DNA of 64,000 nucleotides from Pseudomonas reactans (GTDB lineage Bacteria > Pseudomonadota > Gammaproteobacteria > Pseudomonadales > Pseudomonadaceae). Below are positions 25,869 through 33,860 of the stretch, in pieces. The notes below the pieces were generated by a model that saw only the letters and a list, made by a program, of their open reading frames with translations, searched no databases and was not told the origin of the DNA. Position numbers and translations under genes: made by a program. Numbering within the stretch: position 1 is the stretch's first letter; every line of letters starts with the position of its first letter. The stretch lies in assembly GCF_013385825.1 (NCBI RefSeq), contig NZ_JACAPG010000012.1, forward strand, positions 182,298-246,297, read 5' to 3'.

Positions 25869-27200
25869 ATGAGCACTAATACGTTGGAGGCCGGCGCGCG
25901 CCCGGCCGCTGAAATCGATGCTGAAAAAGCCCTGGTCAGCAAGGTCGCCTGGCGCCTGATGCCGCTGATCATGGTGTGCTATCTGTTCGCGTTTTTTGAC
26001 CGGATCAACATCAGCTTCGCCAAGTTCCAGTTGCAGGCTGACCTGAGCCTGAGCGACACCGCCTACGGCCTCGGTGCCGGGCTGTTCGTGGTGGGTTATG
26101 TGATCTTCGAAGTGCCGAGCAACATGATGCTGTACAAGGTCGGCGCGCGGCGCTGGATTGCGCGGATCATGATGTCGTGGGGGCTGGCAACGGCGGCCAT
26201 GGTGTTTGTCACCGCCGAATGGCAGTTCTACGGCCTGCGCTTCATCATCGGCGCGATGGAGGCGGGTTTTGCCCCAGGCGTGCTGTATTACCTGACCTTA
26301 TGGTTCCCCCAGCATTTCCGTGGGCGCATCACCTCGATGCTGTTCCTGGCTTCGGCCTTTGCGGGTCTGGTGGGCGCACCGTTTTCCGGCCTGGTGCTGG
26401 AACACCTCGACGGTGTCTTCCAGATGCGCGGCTGGCACTGGTTGTTCCTGCTCGGCGGCTTGCCGTGCATCGGCCTGGGTTTCCTGGTGCTGACCTTGCT
26501 CAAGGATCGCATCGAAGACGCCCACTGGTTGACGGCGGCGGAGAAGGCCTTACTGTCGAGCCGCATCGCCAAGCATGAGCCGAACCAGCACGGTGGTTCT
26601 CTGTTGTCGGCGATCCGTATTCCAGGGTTCCTGATGCTCGGTTTCATCTACTTTCTGATCCAGGTGGCGTCCTACGGCCTCAACTTCTGGGCGCCGCAGT
26701 TGATCCGCAGCGCGGGCACCCAGAGCCCGGTGATGATCGGCCTGCTCACGGCGATTCCCTATGTGTGTGGCGCCATCAGCATGGTGGTGATCGGGCGGCT
26801 GTCGGATGCCACGGGTGAACGTCGCAAGTTCGTCTGTGGCCTGGTGGTGCTCGGTGCAGTGGGCTTTTTCAGTGCCGGCATTTTTGCCGATCACACCACC
26901 TTCCTGATCATTGCCCTGGGCATGTTGGGCGCGGGCATCATCGCGTCGATCCCGACCTTTTGGACGCTGCCACCCAAGCTACTGGCCGGTGCTGGAGCCG
27001 GCGCGGCGGGCGGGATTGCGGTGATCAATACCCTCGGCCAGTTTGGTGGCATTGTCAGCCCGGTGATGGTGGGGCGGATCAAGGACCTCACCGGCAGCAC
27101 CACGCCAGCGCTTTACGTAATTGGCGTGTGTGCGTTGCTGGCGGCGGCGTTGCTGCTGTGGGGCCTGCCGCAAAAACTGCGCACCCTCGACAAGGGCTGA
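25869..27200 (+). CDS. MFS transporter, anion:cation symporter (ACS) type
   Basis: A 443-residue protein with 12 membrane segments. Its start region (SKVAWRLMPLIMVCYLFAFFDRINISFAKFQL) is the marker of the ACS group of organic-anion importers (phthalate, tartrate, galactarate types). GGAGAG lies upstream of the ATG at 25869. It follows the CoA-transferase and lyase genes by 59 bases, and is probably the uptake system for the acid they degrade. The specific acid is unknown. Confidence 0.88.
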   Translation: MSTNTLEAGARPAAEIDAEKALVSKVAWRLMPLIMVCYLFAFFDRINISFAKFQLQADLSLSDTAYGLGAGLFVVGYVIFEVPSNMMLYKVGARRWIARIMMSWGLATAAMVFVTAEWQFYGLRFIIGAMEAGFAPGVLYYLTLWFPQHFRGRITSMLFLASAFAGLVGAPFSGLVLEHLDGVFQMRGWHWLFLLGGLPCIGLGFLVLTLLKDRIEDAHWLTAAEKALLSSRIAKHEPNQHGGSLLSAIRIPGFLMLGFIYFLIQVASYGLNFWAPQLIRSAGTQSPVMIGLLTAIPYVCGAISMVVIGRLSDATGERRKFVCGLVVLGAVGFFSAGIFADHTTFLIIALGMLGAGIIASIPTFWTLPPKLLAGAGAGAAGGIAVINTLGQFGGIVSPVMVGRIKDLTGSTTPALYVIGVCALLAAALLLWGLPQKLRTLDKG

Positions 27201-27689
27201 TCAGCCAGTGGTTGCCAAGGCGCGAGTGGGCGTGGCGCTGAACTGAATCAACACCACGCCGCCGATCAACAACAACGCCCCCAGCACACGGGGCGTTGTC
27301 AGTTGGCGCTCTACCAGGCCGAACAGGCCGAAGTGATCCAGCACCAGCGACGCCAGAATCTGCCCAGCCAGGGCCAGCGCGATAAACCCCGAGGCGCCGA
27401 GCTTGGGCAACAGCATCAACGCCAGGGAAATAAAACACACGCCAAACGCGCCACCGGCCCACATCCACAGCGGCCCCTTGCTGATAAACGCCAGGCTCGG
27501 CAACGGCAGGCGCAGCGCCAGAATTACCGGCAGCAACACGATGATGCTCACCAGCAACGACGCCAGCGTAGCCCACAACGGGTGGCCAAGGCCGCGTCCG
27601 AGGTTGGCGTTGATCGCACTTTGAAACGGCACCACTGCACCGGCGATGACCGCCAGCGCCAATAAACCGACCCAATGCAACGTTGTCAT
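27201..27689 (-). CDS. DMT family transporter, YdcZ type
   Basis: A 162-residue membrane protein with five hydrophobic helices, beginning HWVGLLALAVIAGAVVPFQSAINANLGR and ending LLLIGGVVLIQFS, as in the single-repeat YdcZ family. The start at 27689 has GGGAG 7 bases upstream. Its stop codon abuts that of the MFS gene on the other strand. It is divergent from a LysR gene 86 bases away, which may regulate it. Substrate unknown. Confidence 0.85.
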   Translation of the reverse strand: MTTLHWVGLLALAVIAGAVVPFQSAINANLGRGLGHPLWATLASLLVSIIVLLPVILALRLPLPSLAFISKGPLWMWAGGAFGVCFISLALMLLPKLGASGFIALALAGQILASLVLDHFGLFGLVERQLTTPRVLGALLLIGGVVLIQFSATPTRALATTG

Positions 27690-27775
27690 GGCGAATCTCC
27701 CAGAGGTTTTGCTGGACTCTAGGCTATTCGTCGCGCAAATTTAAATTCCAAGTTCTTATGCTGAGTATGCAGCTG

Positions 27776-28675
27776 ATGAATGATCTGCGCCGCATCGACC
27801 TCAACCTGCTGGTGATCCTCGACGCCTTGCTCAGCGAACAGCACGTCACCCGTGCGGCTGAGCGTCTACACCTGAGCCAACCGGCAGTGAGTCATGCGTT
27901 GGCGCGTCTGCGTGACCTGCTCGGTGATCCGCTGCTGGTGCGCCAGGGCGGCAGCCTGGTGCCGACCGTCCGCGCGCTGGAGTTGGCCGCGCCACTGGCC
28001 GAGGCGCTGGCCCAGGTGCAGGCCTTGCTGGCGCCGAATCGCTTTGACCCGGCGTCGGCCAAGCGCAGGTTTCGCGTGGCGATGTCTGACTACAGCGCGG
28101 CGATTTTCTTACCCGACCTGGTGCGAACGCTGCGCAGTGAAGCGCCAGGTATCGATCTGCAAATCATCCAGGCCAGCCGTGAAGGCATGGTGGATGGCGT
28201 GCTCAATGGCGACCTCGACCTGGCGGCGGGAGTGTTCCCTGACATACCGGCCGAACTGCGGACTACGCCGTTGTTCGAAGAGCACTATATCTGCCTGGTG
28301 GACCGCAACAGCCTGCCGGCAAGCGGCTTATTGGATCTGCCCACCTACCTGTCGCGTCCCCATGTTTTGTTGGAAATGCGTGGCAGCGGCGCGCCGGAAA
28401 TCGAGCGGGCGCTGACGGCGATTCGCGAGCGTCGGCATGTGGCGATCAGCCTGCCGCACTGGGGCGTGGCGCCGCAGTTGATCCGGGGCACGGACTTGAT
28501 CCTGACCGTGTCTTCCCGAGGCGTGCTAGCTGTTGATCAAGAGCATTTGCTGGCGGTGCCGCCGCCCTTTCATATTCCGTCGTTTGCGTTCGAGCTGGCG
28601 TGGCATGCACGGCGGGGTGGGGATTCGGGGTTGCAGTGGTTGATTGGGCAGGTGCAGGGGGTGTTACAAATCTGA
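27776..28675 (+). CDS. LysR family transcriptional regulator
   Basis: A 299-residue LysR protein, with HTH at about residues 5-60 (LRRIDLNLLVILDALLSEQHVTRAAERLHLSQPAVSHALARLRDLLGDPLLVRQG) of the NodD/NahR/SyrM-like subgroup. The start MNDLRRIDLN at 27776 is chosen as the usual start form; ATGs at 27758 and 27767 are in frame alternatives and no clear ribosome site decides. It is divergent from the YdcZ gene and probably regulates it. Confidence 0.88.
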   Translation: MNDLRRIDLNLLVILDALLSEQHVTRAAERLHLSQPAVSHALARLRDLLGDPLLVRQGGSLVPTVRALELAAPLAEALAQVQALLAPNRFDPASAKRRFRVAMSDYSAAIFLPDLVRTLRSEAPGIDLQIIQASREGMVDGVLNGDLDLAAGVFPDIPAELRTTPLFEEHYICLVDRNSLPASGLLDLPTYLSRPHVLLEMRGSGAPEIERALTAIRERRHVAISLPHWGVAPQLIRGTDLILTVSSRGVLAVDQEHLLAVPPPFHIPSFAFELAWHARRGGDSGLQWLIGQVQGVLQI

Positions 28676-28683
28676 GCCATTCA

Positions 28684-28968
28684 TCACCAGGATGCGGGTG
28701 GCTGGCGCCGGGTATGGAAGATCCGCATGACTTGCAATCGGCCCTCTCGGATGCGATACGGGACAATGTAGGGCCATCTAGGCACGACCCATTCGCGAGT
28801 CCCTGGCACGCGTCCCTCTTTTCCCATCGCTGGAAATTCAGCAATCCGTTGGAGCCCAGTCAAGATCGCCTGGACAAATTCATGGGCAGCTTTTGGATTT
28901 TCTTCGGCAATGTAAGCCGCTTCGTCGTCAAGGTTCCTCAGGGCTACCCTCAGCCACTCAACCTGCAT
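28684..28968 (-). CDS. Type II toxin, RelE/ParE family
   Basis: A 94-residue protein of the ParE/RelE fold: VEWLRVALRNLDDEAAYIAEENPKAA, LQRIAEFPAMGKEGRVPGTREWVVPRWPYIVPYRI, then LQVMRIFHTRRQP, which matches the family's conserved final strand with HxRR. Such toxins block gyrase (ParE) or cleave mRNA (RelE). It overlaps the antitoxin gene by 11 bases and follows it, in the normal antitoxin-first order. The target is not determinable by sequence alone. Confidence 0.88.
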   Translation of the reverse strand: MQVEWLRVALRNLDDEAAYIAEENPKAAHEFVQAILTGLQRIAEFPAMGKEGRVPGTREWVVPRWPYIVPYRIREGRLQVMRIFHTRRQPPASW

Positions 28969-29197
28969 TGGTGCGCCATTTGTCAGCGACAGCTTTTACC
29001 TCGGCAGCGGTAGCGAAATCACCCGCATCCGCTTCTTTCAGGGCTTTTTGAATTTCCTCAATTTGCCAGGCTTCGCGCGTGAGGTATTCGCGCAATGCGT
29101 CAACCGCCAGAAAAGATTTGCTGCGCCCGGTGGCCTTGGCGAGACTGGCAAGCGTATCGGCGATATCTTCCGGTATACGTAGGGACATGACAGACAT
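28958..29197 (-). CDS. Ribbon-helix-helix antitoxin (CopG/ParD-like)
   Basis: A 79-residue protein. Residues 1-50 form a ribbon-helix-helix (MSLRIPEDIADTLASLAKATGRSKSFLAVDALREYL), which binds the operator at 29213; the acidic C-terminal tail (ALKEADAGDFATAAEVKAVADKW) is the expected toxin-wrapping part. The start may be 29197 or the internal Met at 29188. It precedes and overlaps the toxin gene. Confidence 0.88.
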   Translation of the reverse strand: MSVMSLRIPEDIADTLASLAKATGRSKSFLAVDALREYLTREAWQIEEIQKALKEADAGDFATAAEVKAVADKWRTNAG

Positions 29198-29212
29198 GAC
29201 GACCTCGTTGTA

Positions 29213-29244
29213 GTGACATGTAGTGCAACATACTACATTGTCAC
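29213..29244. promoter_or_regulatory. Operator of the ParE-type toxin-antitoxin pair
   Basis: GTGACATGTAGT at 29213-29224 and ACTACATTGTCAC at 29232-29244 form an imperfect inverted repeat, and TGTAGT is also repeated just before it. The site lies 16 bases upstream of the antitoxin start on the minus strand, as expected for autoregulation by a ribbon-helix-helix antitoxin. Confidence 0.65.
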
Positions 29245-29301
29245 CGCGTCCCTGGTTTCCCCCGTTCGTCAGGGGGCGCTCCGATTGTGAAAGGAGTATC
29301 C

Positions 29302-29712
29302 ATGCTCTCTGGCTTCAACCACATGACGCTGGCCGTCACCGACTTGCCGCTCAGCATCCGTTTCTACCATGAGCTGCTGCAACTTCACCTCGACGCCACC
29401 TGGGACGCCGGCGCCTATCTCTCACTGCCGGGCCTTTGGTTGTGCTTATCGCTTGATCCGCTGCGCGACTCGAAGCCGGCCGCCGATTACACCCATTACG
29501 CGTTTACAGTGGCAGCGGCTGATTTCACCGCGTTGGTAGAACGCCTGCGAGCAGCGCTGGTAGAGGAGTGGCGCGACAACCGCAGTGAAGGTGCCTCGTT
29601 CTATTTTCTCGACCCCGATGGCCACAAGCTCGAAGCCCATGTCGGCGACCTGGCCTCGCGGCTGCAAGCCTGTCGCGCCAAGCCCTACGCCGGAATGAAG
29701 TTTTACCCGTAG
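29302..29712 (+). CDS. fosA: Fosfomycin resistance glutathione transferase FosA
   Basis: A 136-residue vicinal-oxygen-chelate enzyme that aligns along its length with my recollection of P. aeruginosa FosA. Metal ligands are His7 (GFNHMTLAV), His65 (YTHYAF) and Glu111 (KLEAHVG). The signature [21 protein letters not shown] is present. One change is notable: FosA Lys90, next to the WK position, is Arg91 here. The enzyme adds glutathione to fosfomycin, with Mn2+ and K+. The ATG at 29302 has AAGGAG 5 bases upstream; a GTG at 29287 would lack one. Confidence 0.9.
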   Translation: MLSGFNHMTLAVTDLPLSIRFYHELLQLHLDATWDAGAYLSLPGLWLCLSLDPLRDSKPAADYTHYAFTVAAADFTALVERLRAALVEEWRDNRSEGASFYFLDPDGHKLEAHVGDLASRLQACRAKPYAGMKFYP

Positions 29713-29766
29713 CACGGGAACGTGCAGAATCCGTTCACCTCTTAACCCTCCGTTTGAGTCGCGCCC

Positions 29767-30408
29767 ATGACCCCTTCCTTGCTACTCGCCGTGCTTGCCT
29801 CAGGTTTCATCTACGGTATTACCCCGGGGCCGGGGGTGTTGGCCGTGTTTGGCATCGGCGCTGCCCGTGGTCGCAGGGCTGGGGCGGGTTTCTTGTGCGG
29901 GCATCTGCTGGGAGATGTGGTGTGGTGCTCTACGGCGCTGATCGCCATCGTGGGCGCGCGGGAAGTCGGCAGCGGTGCGTTCGATGTGCTCGGTGTACTC
30001 AGCGGCCTGTATCTGTTCTGGCTCGGCTGGCGCGCGATCCGCACCCAGCGTCGCAGCAGTGACGCGCCCCAGGGGGCGGCGCGGCATCCGTTCTGGCACG
30101 GCATTCTGTTCGGCCTGACCAACCCCAAGGCGTATCCGGTGGCCGTGGCGACGTTTACGGCGTTGTTGTCGAGCCGTGCCGAGTTGCTGACCTGGTCGAT
30201 GCTACCGTCGTTGATCTTCCTCAGCTTCGTCGGCGGCCTGCTGGCCTATGCGATCCTGATCGGCGTGGTCGGTGCCCAACGGGTACGCACGGTGTATCAA
30301 CGCCATGAAATCCTGATCACCAAGCTCTGTGGTGTGATGTTTATCGGCTTCGCCATCAATGCTCTGGCGCACGCGTTGCCGGGCCTGTTTGGCAGCAAAC
30401 CCGCTTGA
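29767..30408 (+). CDS. LysE family translocator
   Basis: A 213-residue membrane protein with six hydrophobic segments, starting LLLAVLASGFIYGITPGPGVLAVFGIGAARGRRAG, where the TPGP motif is the LysE/RhtB marker. GLTNPKAYPVAVATF is the second conserved segment. Family members export amino acids or related compounds such as homoserine lactone. It is not obviously in an operon; a hairpin region follows it. Substrate unknown. Confidence 0.88.
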   Translation: MTPSLLLAVLASGFIYGITPGPGVLAVFGIGAARGRRAGAGFLCGHLLGDVVWCSTALIAIVGAREVGSGAFDVLGVLSGLYLFWLGWRAIRTQRRSSDAPQGAARHPFWHGILFGLTNPKAYPVAVATFTALLSSRAELLTWSMLPSLIFLSFVGGLLAYAILIGVVGAQRVRTVYQRHEILITKLCGVMFIGFAINALAHALPGLFGSKPA

Positions 30409-30456
30409 TTTAACGATGACCGTTCGTCGCACTGGCGAGTTTTTTCTAAACCTTTG

Positions 30457-30508
30457 CCGCCCTGAAAATTCGAATTGAGGGCGGGGTGTGTTCCCCCGCC
30501 CTTATTTT
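30457..30508 (+). terminator. Terminator-like hairpin with a competing upstream stem
   Basis: GGGCGGGG (30479-30486) pairs with CCCCCGCCC (30493-30501) and is followed by TTATTTT. The same GGGCGG also pairs with the upstream CCGCCCT at 30457-30463 around an AATTCGAATT palindrome. The two stems exclude each other. The stop codon of the LysE gene is 49 bases upstream and the DUF4142 gene start is 20 bases downstream, so it may be a plain terminator or an attenuator for the DUF4142 gene. Confidence 0.6.
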
Positions 30509-30527
30509 CAGCCTGGAGGAACCCATC

Positions 30528-31055
30528 ATGAGCCGCATGGCTATCCGGTTACGCACCGCCAGTTTCGCGATGCTGCTGGGCCTCGGCGCCAGCAATGCTT
30601 TCGCCCAGTCGCCTGCTGAATTCATCGAGCAGGCTTCGGCCAAGGGCATGGCCGATATCGAAACCAGTCGCATGGCCCACGCCAAGACCTCGTCCCAAGA
30701 GATCAAGGACTACACCATCGAGGTGATCAACGAGCGTACCTTGGCCAACCAGCACCTGGCGGCCATCGCCAAGAAGCTTGATCTGCCGGTGGCGCCGCGG
30801 GAAAAAATCGTCGACAAAGCCGAAACCCTGATGCCCGAACTCAAGGACGGCGACTCGTTTGATGCGGCCTATACCGCACAGCAGGTGAAGGAAAACGAAG
30901 ACGCCATCGCGCTGTTCAAACAGGAAGGCGCGGCGTCGGACGTGCCGGAAATAAAAGCGCTGGTCGATGAGACGCTGCCCAAGCTGGAAGAGCGTTTGCA
31001 GAAGGCTCGCGCCTTGGCGTCGACCTACGGTAAAGGTCATCAAGGCGACGGTTAA
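30528..31055 (+). CDS. DUF4142 family periplasmic protein
   Basis: A 175-residue protein with a signal peptide (cut near AFAQ, about residue 26). The rest is helical and matches DUF4142: FIEQASAKGMADIETSRMAHAKTSSQEIKDYTIEVINERTLANQHLAAIAKKLDL, the region with conserved histidines typical of the ferritin-like DUF4142 fold. The ATG at 30528 has GGAGGAA 6 bases upstream. Function unknown. A bidirectional terminator follows. Confidence 0.85.
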   Translation: MSRMAIRLRTASFAMLLGLGASNAFAQSPAEFIEQASAKGMADIETSRMAHAKTSSQEIKDYTIEVINERTLANQHLAAIAKKLDLPVAPREKIVDKAETLMPELKDGDSFDAAYTAQQVKENEDAIALFKQEGAASDVPEIKALVDETLPKLEERLQKARALASTYGKGHQGDG

Positions 31056-31076
31056 GTGCGTCACTTGAAATAAAAC

Positions 31077-31111
31077 AACGGCGGTTGGAGCAGATCCAAC
31101 CGCCGTTTTTT
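31077..31111. terminator. Bidirectional terminator between convergent genes
   Basis: AACGGCGGTTGGA (31077-31089) pairs perfectly with TCCAACCGCCGTT (31095-31107), with a five-base loop, followed by T6 on the plus strand and AT-rich sequence on the other side. It separates the DUF4142 gene from the low-affinity iron permease gene; the latter's stop codon starts at 31110. Confidence 0.9.
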
Positions 31112-31535
31112 ATGCCTGGTTCAAATCGGTCTTGGTCGGTGCCGCATCGTCGGCAGCATGACCGCAACTGCTATTCAGGCTCACCGTACCCGTGTTGCCG
31201 ATGCTGCGGTATTCCTGGCGCAGTTTCTCCAGCTCTTTGCGGTCCAGGCCGTCGAGGCTGAGCACGGCATTTTGTGCATCCTTGGACACACGCAGCAGTT
31301 CATCGATCTTGATATGCAGGATGTCATTGTCGCGGTTCTGCGTGTTCTGGATCAGGAACACCATCAGGAACGTGATGATGGTGGTTGAGGTATTGATGAT
31401 CAGTTGCCACGTATCGTTGTAGTGGAAATACGGCCCGCTCAGGCTCCACGCCAGGATCAACGCCACTGCCGCGTAGAACGTGCGCGGGCTGCCGGCCCAA
31501 CGGGACAGGGATTGGGAGACTGCGGAGAATTTCAT
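31110..31535 (-). CDS. Low-affinity iron permease family protein
   Basis: A 141-residue membrane protein. Two hydrophobic helices (FYAAVALILAWSLSGPYF, IINTSTTIITFLMVFLIQ) are followed by QNTQNRDNDILHIKIDELLR, the typical sequence of the family named after yeast Fet4. The C-terminal 40 residues are hydrophilic. The role of the bacterial members is unclear; there is no evidence here for iron regulation. Stands alone, convergent with the DUF4142 gene. Confidence 0.85.
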   Translation of the reverse strand: MKFSAVSQSLSRWAGSPRTFYAAVALILAWSLSGPYFHYNDTWQLIINTSTTIITFLMVFLIQNTQNRDNDILHIKIDELLRVSKDAQNAVLSLDGLDRKELEKLRQEYRSIGNTGTVSLNSSCGHAADDAAPTKTDLNQA

Positions 31536-31617
31536 GACCGTTTTCCTTGGAAGGGGGTGATGAAATAGTGGACCGCAGGGATTCTTTGAAATTTCTTTTT
31601 ACATTTGCTAAGGGCCT

Positions 31618-32118
31618 TCAGAACGCCAATTCAGCCTGACCTGTACCTTCCAGCGCCAGCAAATACTGTTTGGCCTCCAACCCTCCTGCAAAGCCGGTGA
31701 GCCCACCCGACGCACCAATCACCCGATGGCACGGCGCAATGATCGAGATGGGGTTACGCCCATTGGCGGCACCCACTGCGCGCACCGCTTTCGGGTTGCC
31801 GATCTGCTGGGCGATCTGACTGTAGCTGCGGGTTTCGCCGAAGGGAATCGTTAGCAGCGCCTGCCAGACTTGTTTCTGGAAGTCAGTGCCGGCGAAGTCC
31901 AGTTCCAGCTCGAAATGGTTGCGGGTGCCGGCGAAATACTCTTGCAACTGGCGTTGGGTTTCCACCAGCACCGGGCTTTCAGGCGCTTCGTACAATTCAC
32001 CCAGGCGTACACGGTTGGCGCGCTCGGTTTCCCACAGGATGGCGCTGAGTTTGCCGTCGCGTGCCACCAGGGTAAGTTGGCCGACCGGGGAGGGCATGAG
32101 TTTGTATTCGTAGGTCAT
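31618..32118 (-). CDS. ogt: Methylated-DNA--protein-cysteine methyltransferase
   Basis: A 166-residue Ogt/AdaC-type repair protein. The acceptor Cys130 is in IIAPCHRVIGASGGLTGFAGGL, the strictly conserved active site; the helix-turn-helix arginine finger region (AVRAVGAANGRNP) precedes it. It transfers methyl from O6-methylguanine or O4-methylthymine in DNA to itself. The gene stands alone and no Ada box was noted. Confidence 0.93.
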   Translation of the reverse strand: MTYEYKLMPSPVGQLTLVARDGKLSAILWETERANRVRLGELYEAPESPVLVETQRQLQEYFAGTRNHFELELDFAGTDFQKQVWQALLTIPFGETRSYSQIAQQIGNPKAVRAVGAANGRNPISIIAPCHRVIGASGGLTGFAGGLEAKQYLLALEGTGQAELAF

Positions 32119-32197
32119 GAGCGGGCTCCTGAAGGTGGGTGTAGTGGGAGTCTAGAGTGGAGCGCTGATCGGCAAACTACGTTTCTTGCGATCAAAT

Positions 32198-32518
32198 TCA
32201 GCGCCGCCAGTAGAGCCACTCCGAGAACGCCGGATAAGCGAACAACCACGCGATGTAACCGAGGGCCATCAACACCGAGGGCGTCGATAGCAACACCGTT
32301 GAGAGGATATTGAGCAACGTGACCAGCACCGCCGTCACCTTTAGCCCTTTTTTGGCGTACCGAACCGCGAACCAGACGCCATAGGCTGAAGTCGCAAGGG
32401 CTAATAGCACACCCGTCCCCCCCAGCCTCATCAACGAGATCATCAACGGCAGGATCAGTACCAGGCCGATCACTTTGTAGGTGGGGTGTCTGGAGTAGCT
32501 GGGCTTGAGTAGGAGCAT
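32198..32518 (-). CDS. Small membrane protein, unknown function
   Basis: A 106-residue protein with three to four hydrophobic helices (YKVIGLVLILPLMISLMRLGG, TGVLLALATSAYGVWFAVRYA, VLVTLLNILSTVLLS, SVLMALGYIAWLFAYPA) and a basic, Trp-rich end EWLYWRR. I do not recognise the family. It begins 2 bases beyond the stop codon of the shortened hicB-like gene, so the two may share a transcript, and it may be part of the same accessory insertion. Confidence 0.6.
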   Translation of the reverse strand: MLLLKPSYSRHPTYKVIGLVLILPLMISLMRLGGTGVLLALATSAYGVWFAVRYAKKGLKVTAVLVTLLNILSTVLLSTPSVLMALGYIAWLFAYPAFSEWLYWRR

Positions 32519-32520
32519 CG

Positions 32521-32748
32521 TTATCCTTCCTGTTGCAGCACTTTAAGCGCCGCCGACGCCAGAAACCCCGAGCGGCTTTTTTCTTCCGGATGATGCAGTA
32601 CATAGTCATCGATGCGGTTCAGCAGGTACCCCGGCAGCGTGATGTTGAGCTTCTGCGCCTTGCCCAGATAGTTGGTGACATCAATGTCCACCACGCCCCA
32701 GGCGTGGTCCTCGTCGCCGCTTGAAATTGCAATCGGGTAAAGCATCAT
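32521..32748 (-). CDS. Internally deleted HicB-type antitoxin remnant
   Basis: A 75-residue protein. The first 18 residues (MLYPIAISSGDEDHAWGV) match the start of HicB antitoxins, and from VDIDVTNYLGKAQKLNITLPGYLLNRIDDYVLHHPEEKSRSGFLASAALKVLQQ it matches the C-terminal DNA-binding half. The central HicB fold, about 60 residues in full-length proteins as I recall them, is absent without loss of reading frame. No hicA toxin gene precedes it. It keeps its DNA-binding region, so it might still bind an operator, but antitoxin function is unlikely. Confidence 0.75.
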   Translation of the reverse strand: MMLYPIAISSGDEDHAWGVVDIDVTNYLGKAQKLNITLPGYLLNRIDDYVLHHPEEKSRSGFLASAALKVLQQEG

Positions 32749-32880
32749 TGAACCCTCAAAAGGGTACTGACTATAACCACCAAAGCTTTGTAATCAACGC
32801 GACCGCATCCCTTCTATTGAACGAATTTTCCGAAAGGAACGTACGAGGGCTCTTTCAAAACCCTTGATACGCTATCTAGG

Positions 32881-33765
32881 CTATATCACTCTATTTATTA
32901 CGTTCATAAAGGCTTGGATCAATAAGTTGTGTTCTTGTTTTCGGGTAAGAACTAACAGTTGCGCACACGCATCCACTTCCGCCAGCGGCCGGTACGTCAC
33001 ACCTTTATTCATCAGGCTCTGCGTACATGCCGGCACCAACGCCACACCTTGCCCGGCGGCTACCAGCGCAATGATCGACGTGATCTGCCGCCCGGTCGGG
33101 CCCGGGCGCAGAGGCTGGCCGTGATGCCGATAAAGCTGCTCGATGGACTGGTTGAGCCCCGATCCATAATCCGCCGGAAACAGGATCAACGGGTAGGTAC
33201 TGAGCTGCGCCAGGTTGACGCTTGCCTGGCGAGCCAACGGGCTCTCACTGGACACGGCGGCCACCAGCCTTTCTTCGCCCAGGGACAGCGCTTGCACCGC
33301 TTCGCCTTGCGGCAACAGGCGACTCAAGCCGATATCGAGCCGCCCATCCGCCACCTGCGCGCCGAGGCTGCCGGAGGCGCATTCCACCAGGGTCAACTGC
33401 ACATCGGGGAAGCGCTGGGCAAATGCTTGAATCGCCTGACTGAACAGGTCCGACAGCGCGATCGAACTCACATACCCCAACGTCAGTTGCCCCGCAGTGC
33501 CCGCCGCCAGTTTGCCGGCGATCACTTGCGCCAACTCCACCTGCTCCAGCACACCGCGCGCGTAGGGCAGGAACGACCGGCCTTGTGCGGTGAGGGTGAC
33601 GGTGCGGCTGGTGCGATCGAACAGCTTGAAGCCCAACTCGGTCTCCAGCGCCGAGATCTGCCGGGTCAGCGGCGGCTGCGCCAGGTGCAGGCGAATGGCC
33701 GCGCGGCCGAAGTGCAATTCTTCGGCGACCGTCAGAAAGTAACGCAGCTTGCGTAGGTCGAGCAT
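32881..33765 (-). CDS. LysR family transcriptional regulator
   Basis: A 294-residue LysR protein of the CatM/BenM-like subgroup: HTH MLDLRKLRYFLTVAEELHFGRAAIRLHLAQPPLTRQISALETELG, then the effector domain with GYVSSIALSDLFSQAI and a final segment GVALVPACTQSL. It is divergent from an MFS gene 96 bases away, which it probably regulates. The effector is unknown. Confidence 0.9.
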   Translation of the reverse strand: MLDLRKLRYFLTVAEELHFGRAAIRLHLAQPPLTRQISALETELGFKLFDRTSRTVTLTAQGRSFLPYARGVLEQVELAQVIAGKLAAGTAGQLTLGYVSSIALSDLFSQAIQAFAQRFPDVQLTLVECASGSLGAQVADGRLDIGLSRLLPQGEAVQALSLGEERLVAAVSSESPLARQASVNLAQLSTYPLILFPADYGSGLNQSIEQLYRHHGQPLRPGPTGRQITSIIALVAAGQGVALVPACTQSLMNKGVTYRPLAEVDACAQLLVLTRKQEHNLLIQAFMNVINRVI

Positions 33766-33860
33766 CCTGGTCCTTGGGTATCGATCGGTCCGAAATCGGT
33801 ATTGGTTCTAGACCTGCCGGCCATTCTATAAAGACCTCACAAAATAAAACGAGAGGTTTC

